A DNA stretch of 64,000 nt from assembly GCF_024139115.2 (NCBI RefSeq), contig NC_085141.1:223124307-223188306 (forward strand), given 5' to 3'. This document shows, piece after piece, positions 11,461-22,560 of this stretch. This stretch comes from Armigeres subalbatus (taxonomy: Eukaryota > Arthropoda > Insecta > Diptera > Culicidae). Made by a program: the position numbers and the translations under genes. The notes under the pieces were generated by a model. It searched no databases. It saw nothing but the letters and a program-made list of their open reading frames with translations, and had not been told where the DNA came from. Position 1 is the first letter of the stretch. Every line of letters begins with the position of its first letter.

Positions 11461-11768
11461 TTTATGGGTTACTTTATATTTCCGTGTGATGGTTTGGCAA
11501 CGGTTGGAGCGGGTCGCCAAATTTGCCAACTCGCTATTCACCGAAGGTTGCGTTTACATTTCCCAAACCCGTTTACCAACGACCGGTGCGAGTTCGCGTC
11601 ATGATAGAGGTTGCTATTTTGGCTTTATTTACGCACTGGTGGGGATCGTCTTACGTTTTATTGATATACCTCACAGTATAGTATTTGTTCCGATTCTTGC
11701 TTAAAATTGAGATAATATGAAGCTTTGATTTTGGACTAAAATATTTTTTTATTGTGGATTAGAACGGT

Positions 11769-11819
11769 AATGTCCCAGTGGGGGATGTAGTGCCAATAAA
11801 AAGATGAGAAGAAGAAGAA
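11769..11819 (+). repeat. SINE 3' end fragment
   Basis: ATGTCCCAGTGGGGGATGTA, GTGCCAATAAAAAGATGAG and a (GAA)n tail match the 3' end of the full Feilai-like SINE at 42771-43072 (which is on the other strand). The tRNA-like head is missing. Confidence 0.6.
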
Positions 11820-12043
11820 CGGATGTGGCTCTAGAATCAGACGATATTCAGGTGCGGTATATCTTGGGGTTTGATCTGGACACTAATGACACAGACCACA
11901 TTACTCCAAGTAAAATACTAATTACATTAGTAAAAATGAGAGCTCGGAATATTTTTTAAGTTGTTTTTGGCACTAGTCCTTATTAATTTGAAATTGTTCT
12001 AATTCTCGTCCGATTAAGAAAATTATTTTGAGCTTACAATTAA

Positions 12044-12403
12044 GGTACAATCACAGACAAACAGACGTAACTCTTCATACAAACTGTTCAAAAAATTATC
12101 GTCATTCGCTTTTCAGAAAACACTACTGCCATCTGTTGTCAGAACCGCGAGAAACACAGTTGGCCATGATTATTTCCAATTTGACGTTTGCTACTAATGC
12201 ATACATCTATATCAATAATCATCATCATCATCATTAACACAGAAAACATTCAGCAGCATATACACTAATCAAATGTCAAAGCGATTGAACACTAGTGACT
12301 TTCTTGGCACAATCGCGTATCACAGATGTATTTCAAATCAACCGTTGAACACGTGAACGATGTTGAAATGAGAAGTGTTACGTCTGTTTGTCTGTGGTAC
12401 AAT
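12044..12403. mobile_element. MITE with CACAGACAAACAGACG termini
   Basis: Element 12052 to 12395/12396, with termini CACAGACAAACAGACGTAAC in inverse orientation. It splits a copy of the AAGTGGTGG dispersed repeat; the target GTACAAT (7 bp, or GGTACAAT if the last G belongs to the target) is duplicated on both sides. 7-8-bp duplications point to hAT or P-like elements. Internal (ATC)n at about 12216-12235. A second copy of the terminus occurs at 15536. Confidence 0.72.
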
Positions 12404-12459
12404 TAAGTGGTGGAATTATATGGGATTGTACAAACTCGTCTTATGACCAGTGTCTCGTC

Positions 12460-13950
12460 CGACACCAAATATTAAATTTTTAAAATCTATAATAATGCTT
12501 GTTAAGCTAGTATAGTAACCAGAAAGAATGGATTAAGTATAAATATTGATGATTTTTTTTAGTAATACATACAATCCTTGAGCTATTGTGAAGCAAAATT
12601 ATAGAACATGACAAATATTTAAAACAATATAATAAACATTCTGGAAAACTCTATACTGTATGAACGTAAACAGAATATTAGGCTATATGTCACCACAAAT
12701 TAGAATATTACTTGAAAAATATTGAAATTATTCAATAAACAAAGTGTATTTACGATTATCGGAAACGGTCTATAGTTGAGAAACATGGTTTTATTTGAAA
12801 ATTATTACCTAATTAGGGAGTTATGAAGCGAAATGGTTTGGGGTGGTTTGGGTTTCTGTTACTTAGATTTTTTGGTAGGCTACCCACATTAGAGAAACTA
12901 TTCTTTTGAAGAATGTGGGTCTCTTTAACGTAATTTTGAGAAGGTGCAGATTAGCGTTTATAGTGGATACCGCACATACAATTTTAGAAGTCGTGAAGCG
13001 CACACATGAACTACACGCGTCTTGCTTTGTTTAAATTTGTATTGTAGTCAATATTTTCGATTTTGGAGTACTTGAAAAAGTAATTTTGAATTTATCCATT
13101 TATCTATATGTAGCCCACTTCAGTATTTATCGTATTATATTTTATGCCTAAATAGAAGTACGTTTAATTGACTTCAAATAGATTGATATTCGAAACTGTC
13201 ATCTACTAAGATAAAAAATATTATCATCGCTTTATTTTGCAAAAGAGTTTTCAAAAGTCATCTGAAAAAAATGGGCAAATTCCAAAATTCACGTAAAAAC
13301 GCAAAAACACGACCTACCCTTAGAATATTAGATCAAAAGCTCAAACCATGCCTCCCAGCTCATTTTTAATCAAAGAATGTTATTGGTATGCATTTTGTTC
13401 GCAAACGATAATTTCCGCCAGAAATAATAATTATTATATGTAAATTTCACATATAATGCACTTAAATAACTTCAAATGCAATGATATGAGAATGCTTATA
13501 TCATCTACCAAACGAAAGCGAAAGTACAGATTTGATAGTTCCGTTAGGATATGGCAGGCAGGGTGGTTTTATAAAGAAATAGATATGAAAGCGAGCGGAG
13601 GGCAATTTTTGTGATGATATAAAACTCACGACCATATCATTACAAAAAGCTAAAAGCATTCAACTTCTCGCGGAAGTAGTACACTCCTCTCATTTACTTC
13701 ATGTGACTGATAACTCTATTTTTTTGAGTTAAAAGGCCAAATTTGAACTCAATCTTATCGAATTTTTCTTTCTCAAATATGTCCATTTTGTATAAAAATC
13801 AATGCCTGACGATGAACTTATGAATTTCAATATATATATAGCATATATAGCTATAGCAAGACCGAGCCTATGTCATCATTAAAAATCAATATTTAAAAAA
13901 AATAGTACCCGGGACATCCTGGCTACGATCTGGCGATGGGCTAAACAATA
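12460..13950. other. AT-rich sequence, nothing recognised
   Basis: No frame longer than about 60 codons looks coding, and no inverted or tandem repeat of useful length was seen. Short AT microsatellites such as ATATATATAGCATATATAGC near 13,835 are present. Confidence 0.4.
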
Positions 13951-14109
13951 GGATATAACAGAGTGTATGTAATTAAGAGTGACGGCATGTGCCGCTTTTG
14001 ACAGGTCTCCTGCTCGTTTGGAACACGATGTTGTATGGGAATGACAGATGAATTTTGTTCCAATTCTGACAGTGTCGCCACTCTTAATTACATACACTCT
14101 GGGATATAA
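13951..14109. mobile_element. 143-bp hAT MITE with 8-bp TSD
   Basis: Element 13959-14101 has inverted termini CAGAGTGTATGTAATTAAGA and continues GTG. Flanks are GGATATAA on both sides (13951-13958, 14102-14109). The CAG start and an 8-bp TSD fit hAT. Nothing is encoded. Confidence 0.85.
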
Positions 14110-14518
14110 GTAGCCTGAGCAAGACAGTACAAGCTTAAGCTTATACAAACAAACCAACTGATTCCCTACTGATACGTGATTGATGTACGAACATTCTCTC
14201 ACACATCGTTGTAGTATCTTCGCAAATAATAAAACGTCGAAGCACATGAGCTATCTCGATGCGCTATTGCACATGAGCTTGTCTCACAGGCATCTCAAAA
14301 ATAAGTACAGTGAGTAGGAGATGCGATGAGATTTTGCTTCATGTGGCACATCGTAAAACGAAGTGCATGCGACAAGGCACACACGTTTAACTAAAATTGT
14401 GTATGCTCTGTTGTTGCGTCTCTCCGAAACCAAAAATAAATGAGCCGAGCTGTCGCACCGCTCACGGTCGCATCCATGTATTCGTGAGATTTTTGGAAGC
14501 CTGCTTCAATATCGAGTA

Positions 14519-14700
14519 ATGCTACGTCTTGACAGGGCAAGTGAATTGAACAACTCAGTTGAATTCAATTGACTTGCCAAAAGTTGAACATGTTCAACTT
14601 TCTTTTCTTTCAAGTGAATTGAATTAAGGTGTTTACACGTTCCATTCGCGTACGATTCAAGCGACTTCCTCAATTCACTTGCTTTGTCAAAACGTAGCAT
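14519..14700. mobile_element. 182-bp MITE
   Basis: ATGCTACGTCTTGACAGGGC and the following AAGTGAATTGA at the left pair with TCAATTCACTTGC...AACGTAGCAT at the right. The arms are about 33 bp with two small differences. TSD not clear (TA/TAA possible). Internal GTTGAACATGTTCAAC is itself a palindrome. Confidence 0.6.
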
Positions 14701-15116
14701 AAGGGAGAGTTCACTGCAGAAGCTTTTTTTCTGAGGAGTGCATCCGGTGAACCCTATCGAACTGCTGGCTCGCTGCTATCTTCCGTGTTTTCTCAATCAT
14801 ATTTCCTTAGACGTTGTATTTAAAATAGAAAATTCTCAGGACGCATCCACACGGAAACTTTGTTAAATTAATGGGTATTTTTTGCCATCTCTTTTTGGCT
14901 TCAGGAAAATTTACTCATTTTAATAGAATAAGTAAATTTACTCAATAAAATGAGTAAAATTTGCAGCTGAGTGAAAAAGATGGCAGAGAAAAAGTACCAT
15001 TTATTAAAAAAAAAGCTTTTCTCTGTACCCAAATTCAACGGAACAAAATCATTATCAGTTATCCGAGTGCTGAAAAGTACTTTGTTAACTTTTTTGATAG
15101 ACAATGTCTTAACGAA

Positions 15117-15311
15117 TACACCCAGGTTTTTTTTTACACGGTTTGGTTTTAGTCGTTTGAGACCTTCAGCGTCAACGAAACAATGAGTTAACCCCACCAA
15201 AAAATTCACAAAAAATCAAAGAAAATTCAGGGGGTATTTAAAAAGCAGTGAAAGTTCAGGTTTACCGAGAAATTAATGAATTCCAACCGTGTAAAAAAAA
15301 ACCTGGGTGTA
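15117..15311. mobile_element. 191-bp TA-flanked MITE
   Basis: Element 15119-15309. Inverted termini CACCCAGGTTTTTTTTTACA continue CGGTT.GG (28 bp, nearly perfect), flanked by TA on both sides. Mariner-type by its TSD. No coding. Confidence 0.8.
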
Positions 15312-15535
15312 TTTTCGTTTTACTTTAAAGTTCGAGAGAAGAAGAGAAACCCTTTACTAGAAAGAATAAGAATGTTAGAATTGCAAACTGAAGTTAGTGA
15401 ACTACAATGAATTCCTAGGATTATGTTAATTATTTAAGAATTGCTGATAAAAAAAGAAATCATTTAAGTCTTTATATACATGGAATTTAACAAAAGTTGA
15501 AAAGAATCTCGAAATAGAATAGAAATAGAATTTAA

Positions 15536-15780
15536 CCACAGACAAACAGACATAAAACTAGAGAATTTTTCGGTGCGCGAATCGGTTTTCTCTCGTTTGC
15601 TCACTAACGCCATCTGGTTCGTGAGTTGCTCAAGTTGGACAAAACAATAGATGTCTAGTGCATATGGGAGTATGCATTTTACGAATAAGTATTCCATGTG
15701 TTATGTTTGATGCGAATACACACATAGGGTATCGGTCCATTTTGACAGAACCCTCTATTCCCGTCCGTAATGCTAAGATT
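15536..15780 (+). mobile_element. Partial MITE with CACAGACAAACAGAC end
   Basis: CCACAGACAAACAGACATAA matches the terminus of the element at 12052, and both carry a CGCCATCTG/TGCCATCTG motif further in. No matching inverted end was found downstream, so the right boundary is arbitrary. Confidence 0.4.
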
Positions 15781-15789
15781 TTTGGTGAA

Positions 15790-15895
15790 CAAATCAAGTC
15801 ACATGCTTATCATGACACTAGTTTGTACAATTCCATCACTTGATTGTACCGTATTACGCATTTCGACCTCAACAGTAAAGCCGTCTTCAGATGCA
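15790..15895 (-). repeat. Inverted copy of the AAGTGGTGG dispersed repeat
   Basis: TTGTACAATTCCATCACTTG and then CATTTCGACCTCAACAGTAA, read on the minus strand, align with the blocks at 10590-10700 and 12397-12460. Confidence 0.55.
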
Positions 15896-16014
15896 ACAAA
15901 AAGAGCATTCACTTGATATTTTTTTTCCGATTTTTGCAAAGTACTGGGCGTACAAACTATGGATGGGAATGTATTGGATCTTTGAACTGAAAATCAAATC
16001 CGAAATCCAAAACA

Positions 16015-16110
16015 TGTCTCCAGTTAGCCTTGCAAGCGAAAGCGTAGGATTGCCAATCCGGAGATGGCAAGTTCGACGGCTTAAGATTTTTCTTATCCAT
16101 TCTAAATCAA
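16015..16110 (+). repeat. tRNA-derived SINE head, degenerate
   Basis: TTAGCCTTGCAAGCGAAAGC is followed by an anticodon-stem-like GGATTGCCAATCC, a variable-region GGAGATGG, and CAAGTTCGAC that resembles a T-arm/B box. The order and spacing resemble a tRNA-related SINE promoter. A functional tRNA is excluded because the acceptor stem is absent. Family uncertain. Confidence 0.4.
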
Positions 16111-16159
16111 GTTTGGGGTGTTCAAAAGTTTTTGAACTTGATTTAAAATAGTTCCCGTC

Positions 16160-16730
16160 CACCAAAATTCATCAAATTTTGGATTTGGGCTAAGTTTTTA
16201 TAATAGATTCAAGATATGTAATAATCTCAATACCCATTAAAAACACTATTGCATCAGTTATTGGGAGAAGCGCCAACTGATACAAGGAACGGTTACAAGA
16301 TTGGGATGAGTAAGGTGGATATAAAAGAGGGTATAACCAATAACCTTAGTTTGAAGATCAATAATAATAAAGTTGAAAATCAGAATGATTTACCATGTGT
16401 TTGACAACCTTGATAAGACTTTAGTACTTGTGGACGCTCCGATGTAAATATTGACCATCGTCATAGAAGCTAATTCCAATGCAAGTATGCCTTCGTTATT
16501 AAAATATCCATGGTCACATGCACTGTACACAGATTTCAACAACTTGTCTAAGACAGATATTGACAATGTATGAATCATATATACGAAAATAGGCTGAATG
16601 CTTTCGACAGATTGAAGGCGGCATATGGTATTGAAATGCACAGTGCAATGATTTGCGCTCTACAGAATCATTACAATATGAAGAAAATATAAAGCAGTGG
16701 TTTCCAACTCAAAGCATAGCATGTATGAGT
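16160..16730. other. No recognised feature
   Basis: AT-rich sequence. An 83-codon minus-strand frame at 16390-16641 has no recognisable domain and no supporting context. Confidence 0.35.
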
Positions 16731-16731
16731 T

Positions 16732-16885
16732 CTCGCTTAACTTTTCAAAAGGACCTAAGTAACATTTTTTACATGAATTAATTTGAGTACTGCAATCAAA
16801 AGCTTTCGTGTTGTTCTGTTGATTGCGCTATTCAAATTAATTCATGAAAAAAATGTTACTTAGGTCCTTTTGAAAAGTTAAGCGA
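16732..16885. mobile_element. 154-bp near-perfect hairpin MITE
   Basis: CTCGCTTAACTTTTCAAAAG and the following GACCTAAGTAACATTTTTT..CATGAATTAATTTGA are repeated in inverse order at the right end. Arms of about 56 bp with one or two differences flank a ~40-bp loop. It could only be a MITE or a small-RNA-like hairpin; a TSD is not obvious. Confidence 0.7.
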
Positions 16886-18699
16886 GTGTTGTGCTTTTTA
16901 TGCAGACACGCGGATTACAATGCACATTTTGTTGCCACACAAATGATTTTGAATGTGGTTGTTTGAAAATTCGAATGAATAGAAACACAAAGGAATTTTC
17001 CATCCGACAGTCACATTTTTATCATATTAGAAGTTATGAGACGAAGAGCCAGAACAGAAGCATTATATTAAACACTTATTTTAAACTGATACATATAGGC
17101 GGAACCACAAAACAAACAAAGAAGACTGAAACATGACTACGCAAGCAGCAGATTAAAGACCACCGATTGAATATAATTTGGTGTGAGCTTACATATGCGT
17201 TTCGAAATCCACCCACAACGTAACAATTTTCATGTCTATGGTGTATACAATTATGAAATCCATTGAATTAAACGTAAAATGACATTGTGTGTTTTGTTTT
17301 TAACCCAACGTCGTATTGCATTCACATGGCGAATATCAATCGAAACAGATAACCTGCCAAACTAATTGGTATTATTACTTTCATAGTGCCCACCGCTCGT
17401 ACATGAATGACTCGGGGGGCTGGTAATGAAATTTTCCATGCCACATAAATAGACGTCGTCGTTGGACGGACGACGGTCGAATGCCTGCACGTCTTCGCGT
17501 GTATGCTGAGGTGCGCTTTATGCGAACGATTGAGCAATCTGGCGCACATGCATTGGCGATAGAGCACACAGGGTTTGCGGTTCGGCGTTGGCTATATCGC
17601 ACCTGACGAATTGCCAAGCGACTAAACATAAGAAGGCAGCCACAGCTAGGCTGCTCCCCAGTCTTAAAGGCGCACACATATACATAGCATTGGTATTTAG
17701 GGATGTTTAAATGTTGGCAGGTCTATTCTACATATTTATGTCATGTCGGCTATTTAATTGAACAAATTTGTTAACATTCGTTGTTTGTAGAACGGTAAAT
17801 GTCCGACATTCTCCAACATAAGTCATGAATAGGAATTTACATTGTCCAAAAACCCCACCTGAATTAGGTTTGCTTACGATTAAGCAAAGTTCTCCCACAT
17901 TCTGGTGGGACCTCAATCTTTCAGACTGAAGAACGGGGTGATGCGGTTCTTTTTTCACTCGAATTTGATTTAATTATTAAAACGTTACGTCAGGGAGACT
18001 CGGAGGTGGGCACTACAGTCATTGCAGCCTACGTAAAGGTGTATGTAATCAAGATGGGAATAAGGCGGACGTGAAGAAAAATGTTGCTAACTGTACTTAT
18101 TGTGGTTTTTTTTCGAGTTCCTGTTTTGCGGTTTTCTTCTGATGTTCTTAGCTGAGCCATCGAACATCGGAGCACAATGAAGGTGAAAGATTGAACTTGG
18201 AAAGCATGTGAAGATTTGTTAATGTTATGAGCATGATCATTAAGCAAGATTCCATTCTCAACAAATTGGATAGATTAAGAAAATGACATTTAATTCATTT
18301 GGACTATATTTTAAAAAAAAGTATGCCAAATTTTACAAGCACAAGCCATGTAGAAAGGCTGCCTTAAAGCCATCAATCAATCTTAATCTATCAAAAAATT
18401 GACATTTTACTTTGCTTTACTGGGTTATTCTTCTAATTTATGTTACGAACATCAACGTATTTGGCTTCAAAAGTCTTACATAAATGAATTATGTTGAGCA
18501 GAATGTTGCTAGTCGAAAGCGTAAGGATAGAACGGTCAGGCAAATGCATGAAAATTCTATTGTTTTTAGAAATTTGCAATCCAGCTCATTTCATGCTCAT
18601 TTTCAATCATGTCATGCTTCATCAATCATGCTCATTTTTTGTTAGTATCAAGTGGAATAATGTTAAAACTAATGTGCCTGATAAAAATACTGCGTCATG
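16886..18699. other. Unannotated non-repetitive stretch
   Basis: Several 60-100-codon frames on both strands (for example 17381-17677 minus) overlap one another and show no domain. No repeats above 15 bp were noticed. A host UTR or intron cannot be excluded. Confidence 0.35.
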
Positions 18700-18835
18700 G
18701 AAATCACCCACTGCGCAATCTCAGAAGAAAAGGTAAATTCCTGAACCAAGAAGGATGTTTGCTTTTTGCAGTGTTACATGGGGACCGGTGCTCCAAATTG
18801 GGAGAGACGCGGTTGCGTAAGTAAGTAAAACGGAG

Positions 18836-19394
18836 AAGATTAGAAATTGTTTGCGTGTCTTGAGTACCGCAATGGCGAGTTTGGAGGACCGCCAAGAAAA
18901 GATGAATTGTTTTGCGAGTTTTGAGGACCGCAATGGTGTGTTTGGAGGACCGCCAATAAAAGATGAAATGATTGGCGAGTTTTGAGGACCGCAATGGCGA
19001 GTTTGGAGGACCGCCAAGAAAAGATTAATTGTTTTGCGAGTTTTGAGGACCGCAATGGATGGCGTGTTTGGAGGACCGCCAAGAAAAGATGAAATGTTTC
19101 GCGAGTTTTGAAGACCACAATGGCGAATTTGAAGGACCGGCAAGTAAAGATGAAATGTTTTGCGAGTTTTGAGGACCGCAATGGCGTGTTTGGAGGACCG
19201 CCAAGAAAAGTTGAAATGACTGGCGAGTTTTGAGGACCGCAATAACGTGTTTAAAGGACCGCCAAATAAAGATGGGATGATTTACGAGTTTTGAGGACCG
19301 CAATGGCGTGTTTGGAGCACCGCCTAGTAAAGATGATTTTTTTTCGGTTTTTGAGGGCCGCTATGACGTGTTGGGAAGACCACCAAGTAGAGAT
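18836..19394. repeat. 61-bp minisatellite, about 9 units
   Basis: The unit has the landmarks GCGAGTTTTGAGGACCGCAA and GTTTGGAGGACCGCCAAGAA and is repeated at about 18862, 18923, 18984, 19046, 19108, 19169, 19230, 19291 and 19352. The array is bracketed by a direct repeat, GAAATCACCCACTGCGCAAT at 18700 and GAAATCACCCATTGCGCATT at 19395. The unit is free of stops in some minus-strand frames, producing frames up to 173 codons that I treat as artefacts. Confidence 0.85.
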
Positions 19395-19910
19395 GAAATC
19401 ACCCATTGCGCATTATTGCACTCGGCGAAGGTATGGCCTTACTCGGATCACTGTTGGACTCTGACTGAGAGAGAACGATGCTTGGCTGCTTGCTCGTCAC
19501 CAACACTAAGACGGCATAAACAGCATATAATATAGAGTGGTATACAACAGGGCTGTCCCGCCCCACACACACTTTGTTCCAAATTCCGAGCGGCTTAAAT
19601 ATCGCACAAGATGACGTTAGTCGAAGAGTTTTTATTGTAGTATAAAAAAGGAATAAACAATGGTATGGGCTTCTAATATTCTGTAAAAATAGAAAGGACA
19701 AGTAGTAGTCAATGTATGAAGAAATTATTTGAGCAATCTGCAGTTTGCAAGTAGTTCGAATTTCGTAACGTCAATTACTCGTGCAATGTAAACTAAATTG
19801 AGCTGTCATTTGTGGAAAAATATTCCTTATCGCGAGGATATTTTGCGCCTAATAGAGCATTGTTTTTTAATCTTTGGCAATGAATCGCCTACTTTGAGCG
19901 GCACACTAGG

Positions 19911-20118
19911 AGTTAATTTTCGGAAATCAGTATGACGAAAGGCATCTAAAGTTTAATATCTCGAAAATAATCATCCTAATCAAAAAAAATATTTGGTAGG
20001 CGTAGTAGCAGACACCTTCCTACATAACTGGTACCAAATAGATTTTCGTGAAAAGTTCCTGCTGTTATAAAAATCTGCCTTAGATGTCTTTCGCCATACA
20101 AACTTCAGGTGGTTAACT
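19911..20118. mobile_element. 208-bp inverted-repeat element (MITE-like)
   Basis: AGTTAATTTTCGGAAATCAG and GTATGACGAAAGGCATCTAA at the left are mirrored by TTAGATGTCTTTCGCCATAC...GGTTAACT at the right. Divergence is moderate, implying an old copy. TSD not determined. Confidence 0.5.
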
Positions 20119-20183
20119 CATGCTGGCTATTTTTACATATACGTTAGCGCCTGGATACGACAGTGGCGGGTAGGAAACCAACC

Positions 20184-20339
20184 ACTGTATGCAGGACCGG
20201 ATTTAGCCGGGAGGGGGCCCCGGGGCCGACAGCTTGTGGGGGCTCCAAAATGTACAAAAAAGGTTGGTTTTGGTACATAAGATTTGTGGGGCCCGGGGCC
20301 ACGGCCCCCCGCCCCATTAAATCCGGCCCTGACTGTATG
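20184..20339 (+). mobile_element. 140-bp hAT MITE, copy 1 (CAGGGCCGGATT family)
   Basis: Element 20192-20331 begins CAGGACCGGATTTAGCCGGG and ends with the inverse of CAGGGCCGGATTTAAT. Flanks are ACTGTATG on both sides (20184-20191, 20332-20339), an 8-bp TSD. The interior is G/C-rich near both ends (GGCCCCGGGGCC) around a short AT core. A second copy lies at 55655-55798. Confidence 0.88.
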
Positions 20340-20785
20340 TGATTCATTGGGGTTTGACAGTTGGCAAGCAGATCATATGAAAGCGACCGTACACTGCTCA
20401 AAGCACGTCCAGAAGCTTCGACAACAGGCAACGTTATCGGACACGAGCGGAAATCGAGATGGATGTAATGCATCAAGAACTGACAATTGTGTCAAAGCCG
20501 GGTGACACCGTCTTGAAATGGCGAGTGAGCTAATACCACAGCTGCCTTCCGTCCCCTGAAACCGTGACAGGCTTTAGGACATTCCATCCCAATCTAGCCA
20601 TCTGGATCATCTAACCAGATGGAATTAGGGCCAGTTGATTCCTTTCTGGTTTACACCGATCCAGCTCTGAACATCGAGGTGTCAACCCTCGCAAAACCTC
20701 ACTGTATCCGCAAAGATAACCATGGGTTCAAAAAGGCGACTATTCCAGCTACGTTTAAGGCATACCTGAGGAGGACCCAACAATA

Positions 20786-20916
20786 ATGCTGTCCAATGAG
20801 CTGCTCGAAGTAGCTCGAAGCTATTCCCATCCCTCTCATGTCCATTTGTTGACGAAAAAGAACGAGCAGGACGGAAACAACTTTGAGCTACTTCGAGCTG
20901 CTCATTGGACAGCACT
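20786..20916. mobile_element. 131-bp inverted-repeat MITE
   Basis: TGCTGTCCAATGAGCTGCTC and then GAAGTAGCTC at the left; GAGCTACTTC and GAGCTGCTCATTGGACAGCA at the right. The ~31-bp arms are almost perfect. The flanking AATAAT/AATCATTAAT does not give a clear TSD. Confidence 0.65.
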
Positions 20917-20939
20917 AATCATTAATAATTCACAAAGAG

Positions 20940-21425
20940 AGGGTTGGAGAGATATCTACCCAACGCATCGGGTGCGAGAGAGATGGAGTTGAAGGAGATG
21001 AGTGGCCAAATAATCGTCGAGGAGAGCGCTAATGGTGCGCCAATTGCAAGGGCGAAAGGCGTAAGACAGTCAGTCAACGGAGTTGGGAACCTAACCCAAC
21101 CCAGAGAAGCCAGCGGTCGGACGATGGCAAACGATGGCCAGGAAATCGAAGAAGGAGAAAGCTGCAAACACGCTCCCAGCGGAAGCCAGGGCTTATAAAA
21201 AACAGAGAGAGAGCACTTCGCCGACGTGCTCAAGGCGACGCCCAGTGCCTTGAAGCTTGCGGATCTCGGTAAATAAGTTCGCAGCATAAGGCAATCTAGA
21301 GCGGGCGAGATGAACCTTGTGCTAAGAAAGGGCTCACGGGCGGTCGGCACCTCATATGGAACGCTAGCACAGGAAGTCGTAGGTGAGGGTATAGAAGTGA
21401 GGAATCTTCACGATGAGGTGATCAT
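20940..21425 (+). pseudogene. Decayed R1-clade LINE ORF1 fragment
   Basis: Pieces of frame match the gag-like ORF1 of the R1 elements elsewhere in this window: FADVLKATPSALKLADLG, then SRAGEMNLVLRKGSR and AQEVVGEGIEVRN align with YSDVLKAMRSDVKLGELG, TRMGEMILELKRGVS and AEEVPGETVKVRA at 25000-25190. Stops and frameshifts interrupt it, and no zinc knuckle remains. It is a different, older R1 lineage. Confidence 0.55.
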
Positions 21426-22080
21426 CCAATGTAAAAAGGATTTAAAAAGGGAAACAAGCGAGATATATCGAACTACCGTGGTGTGATTTCTCTGAGTGCA
21501 GGATCCAAAGTTTTCAAAATTTCGGTGAGCACCGAGTTATATCGATCAGCAAAGCTGTATATCTCACCAGACTAACATGGATTCTTTCCTGGCAGATGAA
21601 TAGCAACAAATTAGGTGCAATTTACTTCCCTGTGCTTGAAATCTATGAACCTTGGAATTATGTGATATTGGGAACTGTGTCCGAACCTTTAAGCAACAAC
21701 TCCGGCGTACCACAAGGCAGCAATCTAGGGCCCCTGCTTTTCTCCTTGGTTTTCAACGACGTATGTTTTGTCATGCCCCAAAATTGCAAAATTGTATATG
21801 CCGATGATTTCAAAATCTATTGGCTCGTCTAAGACGACTGTCGGTTGCTGCAAATGTTCATCGACAATTTTGTTGATTGGTGTAGACGTAATTTATCATC
21901 AGTGTGAAGAAGTGCACCATCATATCGTTTACCAGGAGAAAATCTCCCAACATTTGAAACGAACCATTAGCCAGGAGCTGATCCGTGAAGGACCTTGGCG
22001 TTATGCTAGATTCGGCATTCAACTTTCGTGAACATTAGAGCCACGGCATCAGTAAATCCAATCGGAATTTAGGGTTCATC
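21426..22080 (+). pseudogene. Decayed CR1-like reverse transcriptase fragment
   Basis: Broken frames give SNYRGVISLSAGSKVF-like sequence (about 21470-21520), NNSGVPQGSNLGPLLFSL (about 21690-21750) and YADD at 21797-21808 followed by FKIYW. These match RT blocks of the CR1-type element at the left edge. A stop follows the catalytic box, and several frames are needed to read on. Confidence 0.65.
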
Positions 22081-22129
22081 TTCCGGATTTCTTCGGAGTT
22101 CCATACTGAGAGATTTTCTTTGGATTCAA

Positions 22130-22560
22130 ATTCTGGAACTAGAACTAGCGGACGGATCCAGATCTGCGGCGATTTGTACGACGGGAAGATTGCCGATCCA
22201 TGACAAGGTGAACACAAGAGCAGAGGGTGCAGTTATAGCGAAAATAAATGGAGTGTGGCTCATAATCCAGTAGTCACTTCAATGCGTAGGCGACAAAGTG
22301 GGTAAGTCGCTTTACTAACCGGAAAGAACAAACGTTGCTGGAGGCCTTGGCCAAGCTTGATGTCATGCGGGACAACGACGGCTCCCAAAGTTCCCTCCAG
22401 CAAAGCGGCATGGAATCGATAAGAGGCGTAACATTCTGCAGTCCAAGGTTGGCCAGTGATCTGCAGTAGAGGATTGGCGATGGTTACATCTACAGTGACC
22501 GCTGCGGAAGATAGGATAATAAACAGGAACGCAAGCGTCAGCTACCAACGTCGCAACTGT
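22130..22560 (+). pseudogene. Decayed R1-clade endonuclease fragment
   Basis: Broken frames give TRAEGAVIAKINGVW near 22215-22255 and TLLEALAKLDVM near 22332-22366, which correspond to the R1 ORF2 endonuclease at 25860-26070 (EGFVIAKMNGVFF, ILLESLAMLDVD). Heavily degraded; probably the continuation of the R1 remnant at 20940, separated by the CR1 piece. Confidence 0.5.

Larger units (their letters stand above)
9961..11653. mobile_element. Long-TIR element with TTA duplication (Harbinger-type?)
   Basis: Element 9964-11650. Both ends start GACGATCCCCACC and are flanked by TTA (9961-9963, 11651-11653). The inverted arms extend about 180 bp (9964-10145 and 11475-11650) with patches such as CGCACCGGT and CACGGAAATA conserved. 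A 3-bp TWA duplication is typical of PIF/Harbinger. No transposase is present. The interior is made of ~148-bp repeats plus a copy of another dispersed repeat. Confidence 0.65.

Noticed and set aside
6540..14510. Possible homology between 6553-6720 and 14260-14500 (shared GCAGGCTTCC/GGAAGCCTGC and CATCGCAT words)
   Set aside because: On closer reading only short words match; no alignable block.
14880..15000. TTTACTCATTTTAATAGAAT / AATAAAATGAGTAAA inverted repeat as a possible MITE
   Set aside because: Arms are short, AT-rich and imperfect; expected by chance in this composition.
18721..19303. Overlapping minus-strand frames of 92-173 codons
   Set aside because: By-product of the 61-bp minisatellite; residues repeat with the array.
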